Assembly: GCA_041660225.1 (NCBI GenBank)
Contig: JBAZWV010000001.1
Coordinates: 62,001 to 126,000, forward strand
DNA length: 64,000 nucleotides
Direction: 5' to 3'
DNA from: JBAZWV01 sp041660225
GTDB lineage: Bacteria > Patescibacteriota > Patescibacteriia > 2-12-FULL-60-25
Shown here one piece after another: positions 43,436 through 51,656 of the stretch. The position numbers were made by a program, and so were the translations under genes. The notes beneath the pieces are model-generated. The model worked only from the letters and a program-made list of their open reading frames with translations, did not search any database and was not told where the DNA came from. The number at the start of each line of letters is the position of its first letter. Positions within the stretch are counted from its first letter, which is position 1.

Positions 43436-44785
43436 ATGAAGATCTCCTTTTTTGGGGCGACGCGCGAAGTGACGGGTTCTTGCTATCTCGTAGAAGCCGG
43501 GCGAAGTCGAGTCCTCGTTGACTGCGGCATGTTCCAGGGATCGCATTTTGCTTCGCAGAGTAACTTCAAACCCTTCGATTTTGATCCGACCACGATCGAC
43601 GCCGTTCTCATTACACACGGACACCTGGACCACACCGGCCGGATTCCGAAACTGCTCAAAGAAAAATTTCCGGGAAAGATCTACGCGACGCCACCGACAT
43701 GCGATATCGCGCGTATCGTCATAGAAGATGCAGAGCACGTGATGGACGATGAGTTCAAACGGAAGGGTACGCCAAAGCTGTACGAGCAACGCGACGTGGA
43801 AGCCGTCGTCAAACGACTCACGCCCGTTGATTATTCCGTTCATACGAAACTGGACGGTCTTTCGTTCAGATTTCGTGATGCCGGACACATTTTTGGCAGT
43901 TCGTTTATTGAGATCGAAGAAACGGGCGGAGCGAAAGCGGTTTTTTCTGGCGACGTCGGTAACAAAAATGTTCCGATTCTTCGACCGACGGCACAAATGT
44001 TTGCATGTGATGCGCTGATCATCGAATCCACATATGGAAATCGCATTCACGAAAGTGAAGCGACCCGCGAGTCGCGTCTAAAAGAGGCGGTTGTCAAAAC
44101 GATCAAACAAAACGGCGTCCTCGTTGTTCCTGCGTTTGCGGTTGAACGGACACAACAGCTCCTCTATGAGCTGAATCACCTCGTCGAAAATAAACTCATT
44201 CCGCCCGTGGACGTTTATCTCGACAGTCCGATGGCGATCAAAATTACCGAAGTCATCAAATCGTATCCCGAATATTACGATAAGGAAGCGCTTCGCATCG
44301 TTGCGACAGGGGATGATCTCTTTTCATTTCCCGGTCTCCGCGTTACAGCGTCACGGGACGAGTCGAAAGCAATCAACGATGCTCCGCGACCCAAAGTGAT
44401 CATTGCCGGTGCCGGCATGATGAACGGGGGACGCATCCAGCATCACCTCGTCCGATATCTCAGCGATCCACGCTCGACGATCCTCATCATCGGATACCAG
44501 GCTAGCGGAACACTTGGACGCCGGTTGTATTCAGGAGAAAAAACCGTTGATGTTCTGGACGAAACCGTTCACGTGAAAGCTGCGATCACTTCCATCGGAG
44601 CGTATAGCGCACATGCGGATCAGCACACACTCATTGAATGGATCGATGGTGCCGAAAAGCCTCCGGGCCATGTCTACTGTACCCATGGGGAAGAAGACGC
44701 CGCTGCCGGGCTTGCGACACGCATCACTGAAGATCTTGGAATCAAAGCTGACGTTCCGCGCCTCGGTGACGTCATAACGCTCTAA
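43436..44785 (+). CDS. MBL-fold / beta-CASP nuclease (CPSF-like)
   Basis: 449 residues. Metallo-beta-lactamase core: LITHGHLDHTGRIPKL (zinc motif), AGHIFGSSFIEIE, VFSGDVGN. The beta-CASP domain (about 210-390) has VPAFAVERTQQLLYEL and an RMMBL-like end (ITSIGAYSAHADQHTLIEW with a His). Members process RNA (RNase J/CPSF73-like). The assignment to RNA rather than DNA is from the family. Next gene follows after three bases. Confidence 0.93.
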   Translation: MKISFFGATREVTGSCYLVEAGRSRVLVDCGMFQGSHFASQSNFKPFDFDPTTIDAVLITHGHLDHTGRIPKLLKEKFPGKIYATPPTCDIARIVIEDAEHVMDDEFKRKGTPKLYEQRDVEAVVKRLTPVDYSVHTKLDGLSFRFRDAGHIFGSSFIEIEETGGAKAVFSGDVGNKNVPILRPTAQMFACDALIIESTYGNRIHESEATRESRLKEAVVKTIKQNGVLVVPAFAVERTQQLLYELNHLVENKLIPPVDVYLDSPMAIKITEVIKSYPEYYDKEALRIVATGDDLFSFPGLRVTASRDESKAINDAPRPKVIIAGAGMMNGGRIQHHLVRYLSDPRSTILIIGYQASGTLGRRLYSGEKTVDVLDETVHVKAAITSIGAYSAHADQHTLIEWIDGAEKPPGHVYCTHGEEDAAAGLATRITEDLGIKADVPRLGDVITL

Positions 44786-44788
44786 CAT

Positions 44789-45703
44789 ATGTCATGGCTT
44801 CTCTTTGCAATCCTGGGACATGCGGCGAATGGCATCGCGTTTATCATCGATAAAGCGCTCCTCTCAACCGCATTTAAACGCAGCGCGACCTATGCCGGTC
44901 TCATCTGCATCCTGTCGTTCCTCGTCGTCCTGGCCGCGCCATGGGTTACGCATTGGCCAACGGGAACGACCGCATTCGTTGCGATCGCATCCGGCGTCAC
45001 ATTCACGCTCGGACTGTGGGCCTTCTTTGCCGCTCTCGCACGCGCCGAAGCCAGCCGCGTGGTTCCAATCGCCGGTTCGCTGATTCCGATGCTGACGCTG
45101 CTCGGGTCATTTGTTTTTTTGAACGAACGTCTCTCTCAACCGCAACTTCTCGGATTCGCATTTCTCGTTGTTGCGACCGTTATTCTGTCATCAAGCGGAG
45201 GGAAGGCGCGTCCGCCAGCAAACGCGATCGGATTCGTCCTGCTTTCTTCCGTGCTTTTCGGAATTGCTTCCGTCAGCGCGAAATTCAGTTATGACGCATT
45301 GGGGTTTCTCTCCGGTTTTATCTCAAACCGTCTTGCTGCTGCGGCGACCGCTGTCGTTGTCGTAACGTTGCTTGATAGCGCCGCAGGATCCGAACTCTGG
45401 TCCATCGTCCGACCGAAAAAGGGGAAGGGAAGCAAGCTGACAAAGAATGCCGGAATCCTGGCCGTGATCGGACAGGCGACCGGTTCTGCTGGCTTCCTCC
45501 TTGTTCAATACGCCGTTTCGATGGGGAGTGCTTCGATCGTGAACGCGCTTCAGGCCGTACAATACGCGCTCCTTGTGTTGGCCGCGTTCGCACTGCGACA
45601 TCGAGCGCCAAAGCTTCTTGGTGAGAACCTCGCTCCGAAGGTCGTTGCGATCAAAACATTTGCGCTCATTTTAACGGCCATCGGTCTTGCCCTCATTTTA
45701 TAA
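44789..45703 (+). CDS. EamA/DMT-family transporter
   Basis: 304 residues with about ten hydrophobic segments in two repeats, each near 140 residues; the second begins near residue 148 (IGFVLLSSVLFGIASVSAKF). The EamA signature is weak but visible, with PIAGSLIPMLTLLGS and the F-L-N-E-R-L segment in the first half. A basic loop (RPKKGKGSKLTKNAG) separates the halves. Substrate unknown. Confidence 0.85.
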   Translation: MSWLLFAILGHAANGIAFIIDKALLSTAFKRSATYAGLICILSFLVVLAAPWVTHWPTGTTAFVAIASGVTFTLGLWAFFAALARAEASRVVPIAGSLIPMLTLLGSFVFLNERLSQPQLLGFAFLVVATVILSSSGGKARPPANAIGFVLLSSVLFGIASVSAKFSYDALGFLSGFISNRLAAAATAVVVVTLLDSAAGSELWSIVRPKKGKGSKLTKNAGILAVIGQATGSAGFLLVQYAVSMGSASIVNALQAVQYALLVLAAFALRHRAPKLLGENLAPKVVAIKTFALILTAIGLALIL

Positions 45704-45708
45704 ATCAC

Positions 45709-46719
45709 ATGCTTCGTCACGCGCCTCACATGCTGCTTACATTTCTCGCTGTTGCGTGCGCTGTTTTTCTCGTCGTCCTCGGTTTTTTGCTGACGGATAG
45801 CCCGCAACGGAATCGCGAGGTAGACTTCGGCATGACGTTCAGCCGACCGTACGCGCGAGATGAGCTCGGCCTCGATGCCGATCGTGTTCTCACGGCTTCA
45901 CTCGATGAACTCGGCATCCGTCGCTTCCGGATCGGAGCGTATTGGAATTTTATCGAACCGCAAAAAGGAGACTGGAATTTTGATGATCTCGATCGCGATA
46001 TTCGAGAAATCGAGGCACGTGGCGGGTCGATCGTTCTTGCCGTCGGACAAAAATTGCCGCGCTGGCCGGAATGCTGGGCGCCGGAGTGGTCAAAACAGCT
46101 CTCATCTTCAGACCGAGAAGCGGCGACGTTGCAATACATCGAAACAGTGGTGACACGCTACCGCGAAAACAAAACCATTATCGCCTGGCAGATCGAAAAT
46201 GAACCACATTTTGAATACGGAGAATGTCCGAAAACGGATCCTGCGTTTCATGCACAGGAAGTTGATCTTGTCCGCAGTCTGGATGGAACACGTCCTGTTG
46301 TGACGACGGACTCAGGAGAACTCTCGCTCTGGACCACGTTCGGTCGCAGCGTTGATGCGCTCGGCATCAGCGTCTATCGCGTCGTTCAGAATCCCACGAT
46401 CGGCATTTGGCGCTACTGGTTTATTCCTCCGAGTTTTTATCGTCGCAAGGCCCAGATCCTTCAGCCGTTCGGCGTCCATACGATCTACGTCAGCGAGTTC
46501 CAAATGGAGCCGTGGAGCAACAAGCCGCTCCCCCAAACGCCGGTTGAAGATCAGATGAAGACATTCAATCTCGCACAGATGAAAAAGAATATCGCCTACG
46601 CGAAGCGCATGGGTATTTCTCCGATCGATTTTTGGGGCGTCGAATGGTGGTATTGGATGAAAGAAAAACGGGAACACCCTGAGTTTTGGGAAATGGCGAA
46701 AACAATCTACCAAAAATAA
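45709..46719 (+). CDS. Membrane-anchored glycoside hydrolase (clan A type)
   Basis: 336 residues. An N-terminal membrane helix (8-28), then a TIM-barrel glycosidase: WNFIEPQKGDWNF, the acid/base motif IAWQIENEPHFEY (E165) and the nucleophile IYVSEFQMEPW (E263), both in the positions expected of retaining clan A enzymes (GH5, GH42 and relatives). Specificity cannot be named. It follows EamA by five bases, so the group MBL-EamA-hydrolase is probably one operon. Confidence 0.83.
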   Translation: MLRHAPHMLLTFLAVACAVFLVVLGFLLTDSPQRNREVDFGMTFSRPYARDELGLDADRVLTASLDELGIRRFRIGAYWNFIEPQKGDWNFDDLDRDIREIEARGGSIVLAVGQKLPRWPECWAPEWSKQLSSSDREAATLQYIETVVTRYRENKTIIAWQIENEPHFEYGECPKTDPAFHAQEVDLVRSLDGTRPVVTTDSGELSLWTTFGRSVDALGISVYRVVQNPTIGIWRYWFIPPSFYRRKAQILQPFGVHTIYVSEFQMEPWSNKPLPQTPVEDQMKTFNLAQMKKNIAYAKRMGISPIDFWGVEWWYWMKEKREHPEFWEMAKTIYQK

Positions 46720-46722
46720 AAA

Positions 46723-46740
46723 CCCCGATGTACATCGGGG
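46723..46740. terminator. Palindromic terminator, stronger on the minus strand
   Basis: CCCCGATGT/ACATCGGGG is an 18-base perfect palindrome. On the minus strand it is followed by a T5 run; on the plus strand by GATC only. Confidence 0.75.
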
Positions 46741-46741
46741 A

Positions 46742-46993
46742 TCACGGTCTACGACCGCGTTTTGTTCGTTTATGGGGGTAGAGCATCAGCGTTCCTGCAC
46801 AGAACGAGACAAGCATCAGTCCGACGAGGGCAAGACGGACCGGGAAAGGCCATCCCATATTGCCGAAGACCGCAACAACGGCCAAACAGACGGGAGCTCC
46901 GAAAAAAATGGCGGCGACGACAATCACCATTCCCACCTTTGTCAGGCGATCTTCAAAGACGGACGGAGACGGTTCTTCCATACAATCCTCCAA
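46742..46993 (-). CDS. Small two-helix membrane protein
   Basis: 83 residues with two membrane helices (about 20-42, 48-68), and a basic C-terminus (HKRTKRGRRP). Start at 46993; a Met four codons in is possible. No family recognised. It lies divergent to typA. Confidence 0.6.
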   Translation of the reverse strand: MEDCMEEPSPSVFEDRLTKVGMVIVVAAIFFGAPVCLAVVAVFGNMGWPFPVRLALVGLMLVSFCAGTLMLYPHKRTKRGRRP

Positions 46994-47052
46994 AAAACAG
47001 GGAAAGGACGAGTGAGGGACAGCATAGAGGACTTTTCCATGCGGGGCAAACC

Positions 47053-47081
47053 TTGACCGAATGGGTAATTTTGGCTATGAT
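47053..47081 (+). promoter_or_regulatory. typA promoter
   Basis: TTGACC (47053-47058), 17-base spacer, TATGAT (47076-47081), 11 bases before the start codon. Confidence 0.7.
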
Positions 47082-47092
47082 CCGCCCACATT

Positions 47093-48883
47093 ATGGAGCT
47101 CCGCAATATCGCGATCATCGCCCACGTCGACCACGGTAAAACCACCTTGGTGGATTCGCTGTTGAAACAATCCGAAACGTTCAAAGAACGCGGACTTGAA
47201 GGCGAAACGATCATGGACTCAAACGAGCTCGAACGCGAGCGCGGAATTACCATTCTCTCCAAAAACGCGGCTGTGACCTTTGGTGATGTCAAAATCAACA
47301 TCGTCGACACGCCGGGACACGCCGACTTCGGCGGGGAAGTAGAACGCATCATGAACCTCGTCGATGGCGCACTCTTGCTCGTCGATGCGAAGGAAGGTCC
47401 GATGCCGCAAACGCGCTTCGTCCTCAAAAAGGCGATCGCTGCCGGCCACCGCATCATCGTGGTCATCAACAAGATCGATAAACCGGATGCGCGTCCGGAA
47501 TGGGTGCTTGATCAGACGTTTGATCTCTTCGTGACGCTCGGCGCGTCGGATCGTCAGACGGATTTCCCGGTCGTGTACGCTTCGGCGAAACAGGGGAAAG
47601 CCGGACTTGGAACGGATCTTTCGCAGATGACGGACATCCGTCCGCTCTTCTTGAAGATCGTCGAAGAAATCCCTGCACCGAATTCGGACCCGAACGGCAC
47701 GCTGCAGGTTTCGGTTGCAAACGTCAGTTACGATAACTACAAAGGAAAGACGGCTGTCGGCCGCGTGGTTCGTGGAACGCTGAAGCCTGGTCCGGTCGCC
47801 TGGATCAACCGTGATGGAAAGACGGCTGCGGCAAAAGTCACGAGCATCATGATTTTTGAAGGCATGGGCAAGCGCGAAGTGCAGGAAGCTCCGGCCGGTG
47901 AAATTGTGGCGTTCGCAGGCATCGACGGCATCAACATCGGTGAAACGATTGCGGATCCGGCGAACCCAGAAGCGCTCCCCGTCATGAAGATCGAAGAACC
48001 GACCGTCAAAATGACCTTCGGCGTAAACACCTCACCATTCAATGGCAAGGAAGGGGAGTTTACGACCTCACGTAATATCAAGGAACGCCTCGAACGCGAA
48101 TTGCAAAACGATGTGGCGCTCCGTGTCGAGCCCGGTCTTTCCGGTGAAAGCTTCGTCGTCAGCGGCCGCGGTGAACTCCACCTCGCAATTTTGATTGAGA
48201 AGATGCGCCGTGAAGGTTTCGAAATGCAGGTCTCCCGTCCTCAAGTCATTTTTAAGGAAGAGGGCGGCAAGAAGCTGGAACCGTTTGAAGAAGTTTCGCT
48301 CGAAGCTCCGGAGAACATGTCGGGTACGGTTATTGAAAAACTCTCGAAGCGTAAGGGTGAACTCAAAGACATGCGCACGGAAAACGGTATCGCGTATCTT
48401 GATTTCACAATTCCGACGCGTGGTCTCATCGGATACCGAAACGAATTCATGATGGACACGCGCGGACAGGGAATCATGAACAGCTTGTTCCTTGGCTATC
48501 GCGATTACGTCGGCGAACTCGGATCGAGTTCACATGGCTCACTCATCTCGTTTGAGACGGGAGAATCGAACAGCTACGGTCTCCAGGCGGCTCAAGAACG
48601 TGGCCAGCTGTTCATCGGCGCGGGCGTACCGGTCTATGAAGGTATGGTCATCGGTCAAAATGCGAAACCGGAAGATCTGATGGTCAACGTGTGTAAAGAA
48701 AAGAAGCTCTCGAACATGCGTTCCAAGGGTGATGGCGTTGCCGCAGGTCTCGACACGCCAAGACTCATGACGCTGGAAGAAGCGCTTGAATTTATCGGCG
48801 AAGACGAGCTTGTAGAAGTCACACCGAAAAATATTCGTCTTCGCAAGGTATTCCTCAAGGAATTCGAGCGAAAGCGCAACTAA
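47093..48883 (+). CDS. typA: Ribosome-associated GTPase TypA/BipA
   Basis: 596 residues. Translational GTPase with P-loop AHVDHGKTT, switch region RGITI, G3 DTPGHADF and G4 NKIDK. Domain II, III and the BipA-specific C-terminal domain are present (LVEVTPKNIRLRK at the end). It assists ribosome assembly and stress translation. Own promoter and terminator, so regulated alone. Confidence 0.97.
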   Translation: MELRNIAIIAHVDHGKTTLVDSLLKQSETFKERGLEGETIMDSNELERERGITILSKNAAVTFGDVKINIVDTPGHADFGGEVERIMNLVDGALLLVDAKEGPMPQTRFVLKKAIAAGHRIIVVINKIDKPDARPEWVLDQTFDLFVTLGASDRQTDFPVVYASAKQGKAGLGTDLSQMTDIRPLFLKIVEEIPAPNSDPNGTLQVSVANVSYDNYKGKTAVGRVVRGTLKPGPVAWINRDGKTAAAKVTSIMIFEGMGKREVQEAPAGEIVAFAGIDGINIGETIADPANPEALPVMKIEEPTVKMTFGVNTSPFNGKEGEFTTSRNIKERLERELQNDVALRVEPGLSGESFVVSGRGELHLAILIEKMRREGFEMQVSRPQVIFKEEGGKKLEPFEEVSLEAPENMSGTVIEKLSKRKGELKDMRTENGIAYLDFTIPTRGLIGYRNEFMMDTRGQGIMNSLFLGYRDYVGELGSSSHGSLISFETGESNSYGLQAAQERGQLFIGAGVPVYEGMVIGQNAKPEDLMVNVCKEKKLSNMRSKGDGVAAGLDTPRLMTLEEALEFIGEDELVEVTPKNIRLRKVFLKEFERKRN

Positions 48884-48890
48884 GACAAAA

Positions 48891-48917
48891 AAACGGCCCA
48901 TCATGGGCCGTTTTTTG
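48891..48917 (+). terminator. typA terminator
   Basis: AAACGGCCCA pairs with TGGGCCGTTT across three bases, followed by T6. Confidence 0.92.
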
Positions 48918-48936
48918 TCTAAAATATGCTGTAAAG

Positions 48937-48970
48937 CAGGCTTGACAAATAGCCTGTTTTGTGCTATATT
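48937..48970 (+). promoter_or_regulatory. Near-consensus promoter of the micro-peptide pair
   Basis: TTGACA (48942-48947), 17-base spacer, TATATT (48965-48970), the best promoter in the window. An inverted repeat CAGGCT/AGCCTG (48937-48942 and 48951-48956) spans the -35 and may be an operator. Confidence 0.8.
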
Positions 48971-49017
48971 GCTGTGTTCGTTGTGAAAACCAGTGCCTAA
49001 GCACATCGAGGTATCCA

Positions 49018-49179
49018 ATGGGAAAAATCATCAAAAGCTTCGTGATTCTCGCATTGATGGGTGGGTGCTGCTACGGCGCCTGCATTCTCGCCAAGAAGGT
49101 TTGGGACTACGGCCTTGCGCAAGCGGGACGTGACCTGAACGCCAGCATGGATCGACTCAACGCAACGTTCGAACGCTAA
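49018..49179 (+). CDS. Small membrane peptide 1
   Basis: 53 residues. Start chosen by the SD-like GAGGT six bases before the ATG. A basic N-terminus (MGKIIKS), one hydrophobic helix (about 7-24, with three Cys in GCCYGAC), and an amphipathic charged tail (NASMDRLNATFER). Placed behind the strongest promoter seen here. No family recognised. Candidate functions are a regulatory membrane peptide, a membrane-active toxin or a structural peptide; not resolvable by eye. Confidence 0.6.
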   Translation: MGKIIKSFVILALMGGCCYGACILAKKVWDYGLAQAGRDLNASMDRLNATFER

Positions 49180-49197
49180 CCCGCTCATTAGGAACAT

Positions 49198-49338
49198 ATG
49201 AATAACATTCTGTCACAGCTCAAGGCAAACAGTGCCGACATCGCCATGACGTTCATCACCTTCGGAGAGCTCATTCTCTTTATCGGCTGCTCGGTCGCTG
49301 CCCTGAAGTTCATGATGATCATCGACGCCGTTCTCTAA
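49198..49338 (+). CDS. Small membrane peptide 2
   Basis: 46 residues. An AGGA lies six bases upstream of the ATG. A short polar start is followed by one hydrophobic helix (about 17-45, FITFGELILFIGCSVAALKF). The 18-base gap from the first peptide and the terminator right after it show a two-gene transcript. No known family. Confidence 0.55.
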   Translation: MNNILSQLKANSADIAMTFITFGELILFIGCSVAALKFMMIIDAVL

Positions 49339-49362
49339 CCGTTCCGGTCTCACGGAACGCCG

Positions 49363-49398
49363 ACCCCTACATCTATACGGTGTAGGGGTTTCGCTTTA
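49363..49398 (+). terminator. Terminator of the micro-peptide operon
   Basis: ACCCCTACA (49363-49371) pairs with TGTAGGGGT (49381-49389), then T-rich. A second hairpin (CGTTCCG/CGGAACG) is just upstream. Confidence 0.85.
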
Positions 49399-49407
49399 CC
49401 CCGACCC

Positions 49408-49436
49408 TTGCAAAAACGAGAGTTTTCGCGTAACGT
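49408..49436 (+). promoter_or_regulatory. Promoter of the 49463 gene
   Basis: TTGCAA (49408-49413), 17-base spacer, TAACGT (49431-49436). Confidence 0.5.
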
Positions 49437-49462
49437 CCCACCAGGTCACGGAAGGAGGAGGG

Positions 49463-49996
49463 ATGAACGAACCGTACCGACAGCGTTCTTTACACACGGA
49501 TGAAAAAGAAAATCTTTGGAAGGAGTTGAAGCGCGTCCGTCGTTTGCAAGCCAAAGCGGTCAACGCTTCCTACAGATGGAAACGTCAGGCGATGAAGGCC
49601 GAACCCTATCGGCGAACCGTTCTGCTGATGAGCAAAGTGCTGATCATTTCCGGTTTCGTCATCGGCGGCGGCTTCGCTGTCAATCAGCTCCCCGCATCAA
49701 CGGCCGCGGATCCTGCCGCTTCGCAAGGAGGGGCGCCGGATTACTCGGACGCTTCGGCGGCCGCAAACATGGATCTGATCTGGATCGATCTTCTCGACGA
49801 GCCACATACCAACGAAATGATGTGTCGAAACGTCACATCGTTCACGCTTCCGATGCGGCCGGATGAAGATCCATCGCTTCGCCAGCTCCAGTGTCTCAAG
49901 AGCGAGGGTCGTATCGTCTACTGGCCGACGAGCCCGCCACAGCTCCCATGGAGAAGTACGCCTCTCCACATTCACGCCTGCTTCATCTCACGATGA
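49463..49996 (+). CDS. Single-pass membrane protein, unknown
   Basis: 177 residues, with a strong purine-rich Shine-Dalgarno stretch (GGAAGGAGGAGGG) ahead of the ATG. A basic, Arg/Lys-rich cytoplasmic N-terminus (1-50), one membrane helix (about 54-75) and a short extracytoplasmic part with three Cys. No domain recognised. The 3' end is a terminator stem, so the gene and its terminator overlap. Confidence 0.65.
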   Translation: MNEPYRQRSLHTDEKENLWKELKRVRRLQAKAVNASYRWKRQAMKAEPYRRTVLLMSKVLIISGFVIGGGFAVNQLPASTAADPAASQGGAPDYSDASAAANMDLIWIDLLDEPHTNEMMCRNVTSFTLPMRPDEDPSLRQLQCLKSEGRIVYWPTSPPQLPWRSTPLHIHACFISR

Positions 49997-50011
49997 CGGC
50001 AGGCGTTTTTT
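49974..50011 (+). terminator. Terminator overlapping the end of the 49463 gene
   Basis: ACGCCTGC (49974-49981) pairs with GCAGGCGT (49999-50006), followed by T6; the stop codon (49994-49996) is in the loop. Confidence 0.78.
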
Positions 50012-50019
50012 ATATATAG

Positions 50020-50049
50020 AAAAAACCCGCATTCACTTAGAACGCGGGT
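50020..50049 (-). terminator. Terminator of the 50033 gene
   Basis: On this strand ACCCGCGTTC pairs with GAATGCGGGT (one mismatch) and runs into T6; the stop codon is in the loop. Confidence 0.75.
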
Positions 50050-50686
50050 CATGCGAGTCATCCGCCATCGAAGGTATGGCAGGTTCGGAACGGGTGATAC
50101 GAATGGTTGTGGAGGACCCAGACCGTTTCATCGGGGAGGGAACACGTGGGGGAACTGTCTTCGCGACGCGCAGTCGTTGCGCTCGAGCGAGGAGCTCCTC
50201 GCTGTCGAAACCGCCCAGCTGTTCCGGAACGATGAGAAAGTCCATCACAGGCTTATCCGCTTCGTCCGGCGCGGTTTTATCCGCCCGCCAGATTGCGGGA
50301 AATGAACGGTAGTCCGTCCAGTAGTATCCGAGGCGACTGAGGACGGTATCGAGACCACTTTCCATTTCGCGGGCGAAGACGATCCAGGTCGTGTTCGCGA
50401 GCAGCGTCGGCATCTCGGCTTCGATTTTTCGTCGGAGCTTGAGCACCATGGGCGGAAACGGAATCGTCTCGAGAAACGCAACGATGATCTCGGGTCGGTC
50501 CGCTCGTTCGAGGATGGCATGCTGAGGGATATCCTCGAGGCACGCTTCCGGCGATTCGTACGGTCCGAGTTGATATTGGTGCTTGAGCTCTCCTCCGCAC
50601 AACGTTTCGAGTGCGTGCTTGCAAAACACGGGGATCTCTTGCGATGAGGGGGAAAGCGGGAAAAGAACGATCCGCGGGTTTTGCAT
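50033..50686 (-). CDS. Unknown soluble protein
   Basis: 217 residues, no signal or membrane helix. A Shine-Dalgarno AAAGGAT lies before the ATG. Contains aromatic-rich middle parts (GYYWTDYRSFPAIW) and a Ser/Arg-rich tail. I do not recognise a family. Divergent from the exonuclease gene with a gap of about 120 bases. Confidence 0.65.
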   Translation of the reverse strand: MQNPRIVLFPLSPSSQEIPVFCKHALETLCGGELKHQYQLGPYESPEACLEDIPQHAILERADRPEIIVAFLETIPFPPMVLKLRRKIEAEMPTLLANTTWIVFAREMESGLDTVLSRLGYYWTDYRSFPAIWRADKTAPDEADKPVMDFLIVPEQLGGFDSEELLARAQRLRVAKTVPPRVPSPMKRSGSSTTIRITRSEPAIPSMADDSHDPRSK

Positions 50687-50805
50687 GCGTTATCCTTTCT
50701 TCTAACAGGCCGATTCAATCATATTCTCGCGATATTTGCAAGGGTCGCCCTGTCCACTCGCATGATCTTTTCGTGCGTGATACATTCGTTCGACCATTCT
50801 TTTCT

Positions 50806-51387
50806 ATGCGCCGCGAAGTCGTTCTCGATATCGAGACTCAAAATACATTTCAAGACGTCGGCGCCTATAACGCCGCGCTTCTCGATATCTCGCTCATCGG
50901 CTGTTATTTTTATGAAACGGATACATACGAAACATTTTTAGAAGAAGATCTCCCCAAACTCTGGCCACGACTCGAACGAGCGGATCGGATCATCGGCTAC
51001 AATTTGTTCGGGTTCGATTATCCCTGCATGCAGGAATACTATGCGGGTGATTTGATGAAATTTCCGACGGTGGATTTGTTGCGTGAAATCGAGAAGCGTA
51101 TCGGCTTCCGCGTGAAGCTCGATGATGTTGCCCAGGCAACCCTCGGGGTAGGGAAGAGCGGTCACGGACTTCAGGCCGTGGAATTTTGGCGCAAAGGGGA
51201 GATTCAGAAGCTCAAAGACTATTGTTTGCAGGACGTAAAAATAACGCGTGATGTTTACGAGCATGCCCTCGAAAAACAAAATGTCTGCTTCTTTGACCGG
51301 ATGGGACAAAAACAAACCGTTCCAATGCCCATTGTCCCGCCCGAACCGGAAGCCAAACCAACAATAAACCTCTCCCTCGGTCTGTAG
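50806..51387 (+). CDS. DEDD-family 3'-5' exonuclease (RNase H fold)
   Basis: 193 residues from the ATG at 50806; longer in-frame versions overlap the divergent gene. Exo I VVLDIET (first D and E), Exo II IIGYNLFGFDYP (second D), Exo III CLQDVKITRDVYEHA (D, with Tyr/His context). This is a stand-alone proofreading-type or RNase D/YprB-like nuclease. The last 30 residues are Pro-rich and nonconserved. Confidence 0.85.
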   Translation: MRREVVLDIETQNTFQDVGAYNAALLDISLIGCYFYETDTYETFLEEDLPKLWPRLERADRIIGYNLFGFDYPCMQEYYAGDLMKFPTVDLLREIEKRIGFRVKLDDVAQATLGVGKSGHGLQAVEFWRKGEIQKLKDYCLQDVKITRDVYEHALEKQNVCFFDRMGQKQTVPMPIVPPEPEAKPTINLSLGL

Positions 51388-51429
51388 CTCAAAAAAGTAT
51401 CCACAGCCTTAAAAATCCAATAAAACCTG

Positions 51430-51495
51430 ATCGCGCGACCACTACATCTTGTGGTATAATCCTCTGGCGACCACAAGATATAGTGGTCGCGCGAT
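51430..51495 (+). promoter_or_regulatory. NrdR operator pair around the nrd promoter
   Basis: Two NrdR-box-like sites: ACCACTACATCTTGTGGT (51438-51455) and ACCACAAGATATAGTGGT (51470-51487), centres 32 bases apart, about three helical turns, the usual NrdR layout. An extended -10, TGGTATAAT (51452-51460), begins in the end of the first site and runs on between the two, so NrdR binding would block it. Both boxes are inside an almost perfect 25-base inverted repeat (51430-51454 with 51471-51495, one mismatch). Confidence 0.88.
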
Positions 51496-51538
51496 TTCCA
51501 GGCCCATTTTCAAAAATCCTCTGTTCGGACACCAAAAG

Positions 51539-51656
51539 ATGCCAAATGGAGGCAAAAAATGAATCCGTCACACGCACCTTGATGAGGAAACTCGTCGGGA
51601 GACGGACAAACTGGAACCGTGCGATTCTACAAACCTCAACAAACTCAGCTTTATGA
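51539..51656 (+). CDS. Chain of three overlapping mini-ORFs in the nrdB leader
   Basis: 51539-51562 (7 residues), 51559-51582 (7 residues) and 51582-51656 (24 residues) form ATGA, TGATG and, with the nrdB ATG at 51653, another ATGA junction. No Shine-Dalgarno is seen for any of them, nor for nrdB. The pattern could give translation coupling or a leader control of nrdB, but chance cannot be excluded. Confidence 0.35.

Noticed and set aside
51570..51605. Hammerhead-type ribozyme in the nrdB leader
   Set aside because: There is a GATGAG-GAAA-CTCGTC hairpin and a partly matching core, but CGAAAC is absent, so the core is incomplete.
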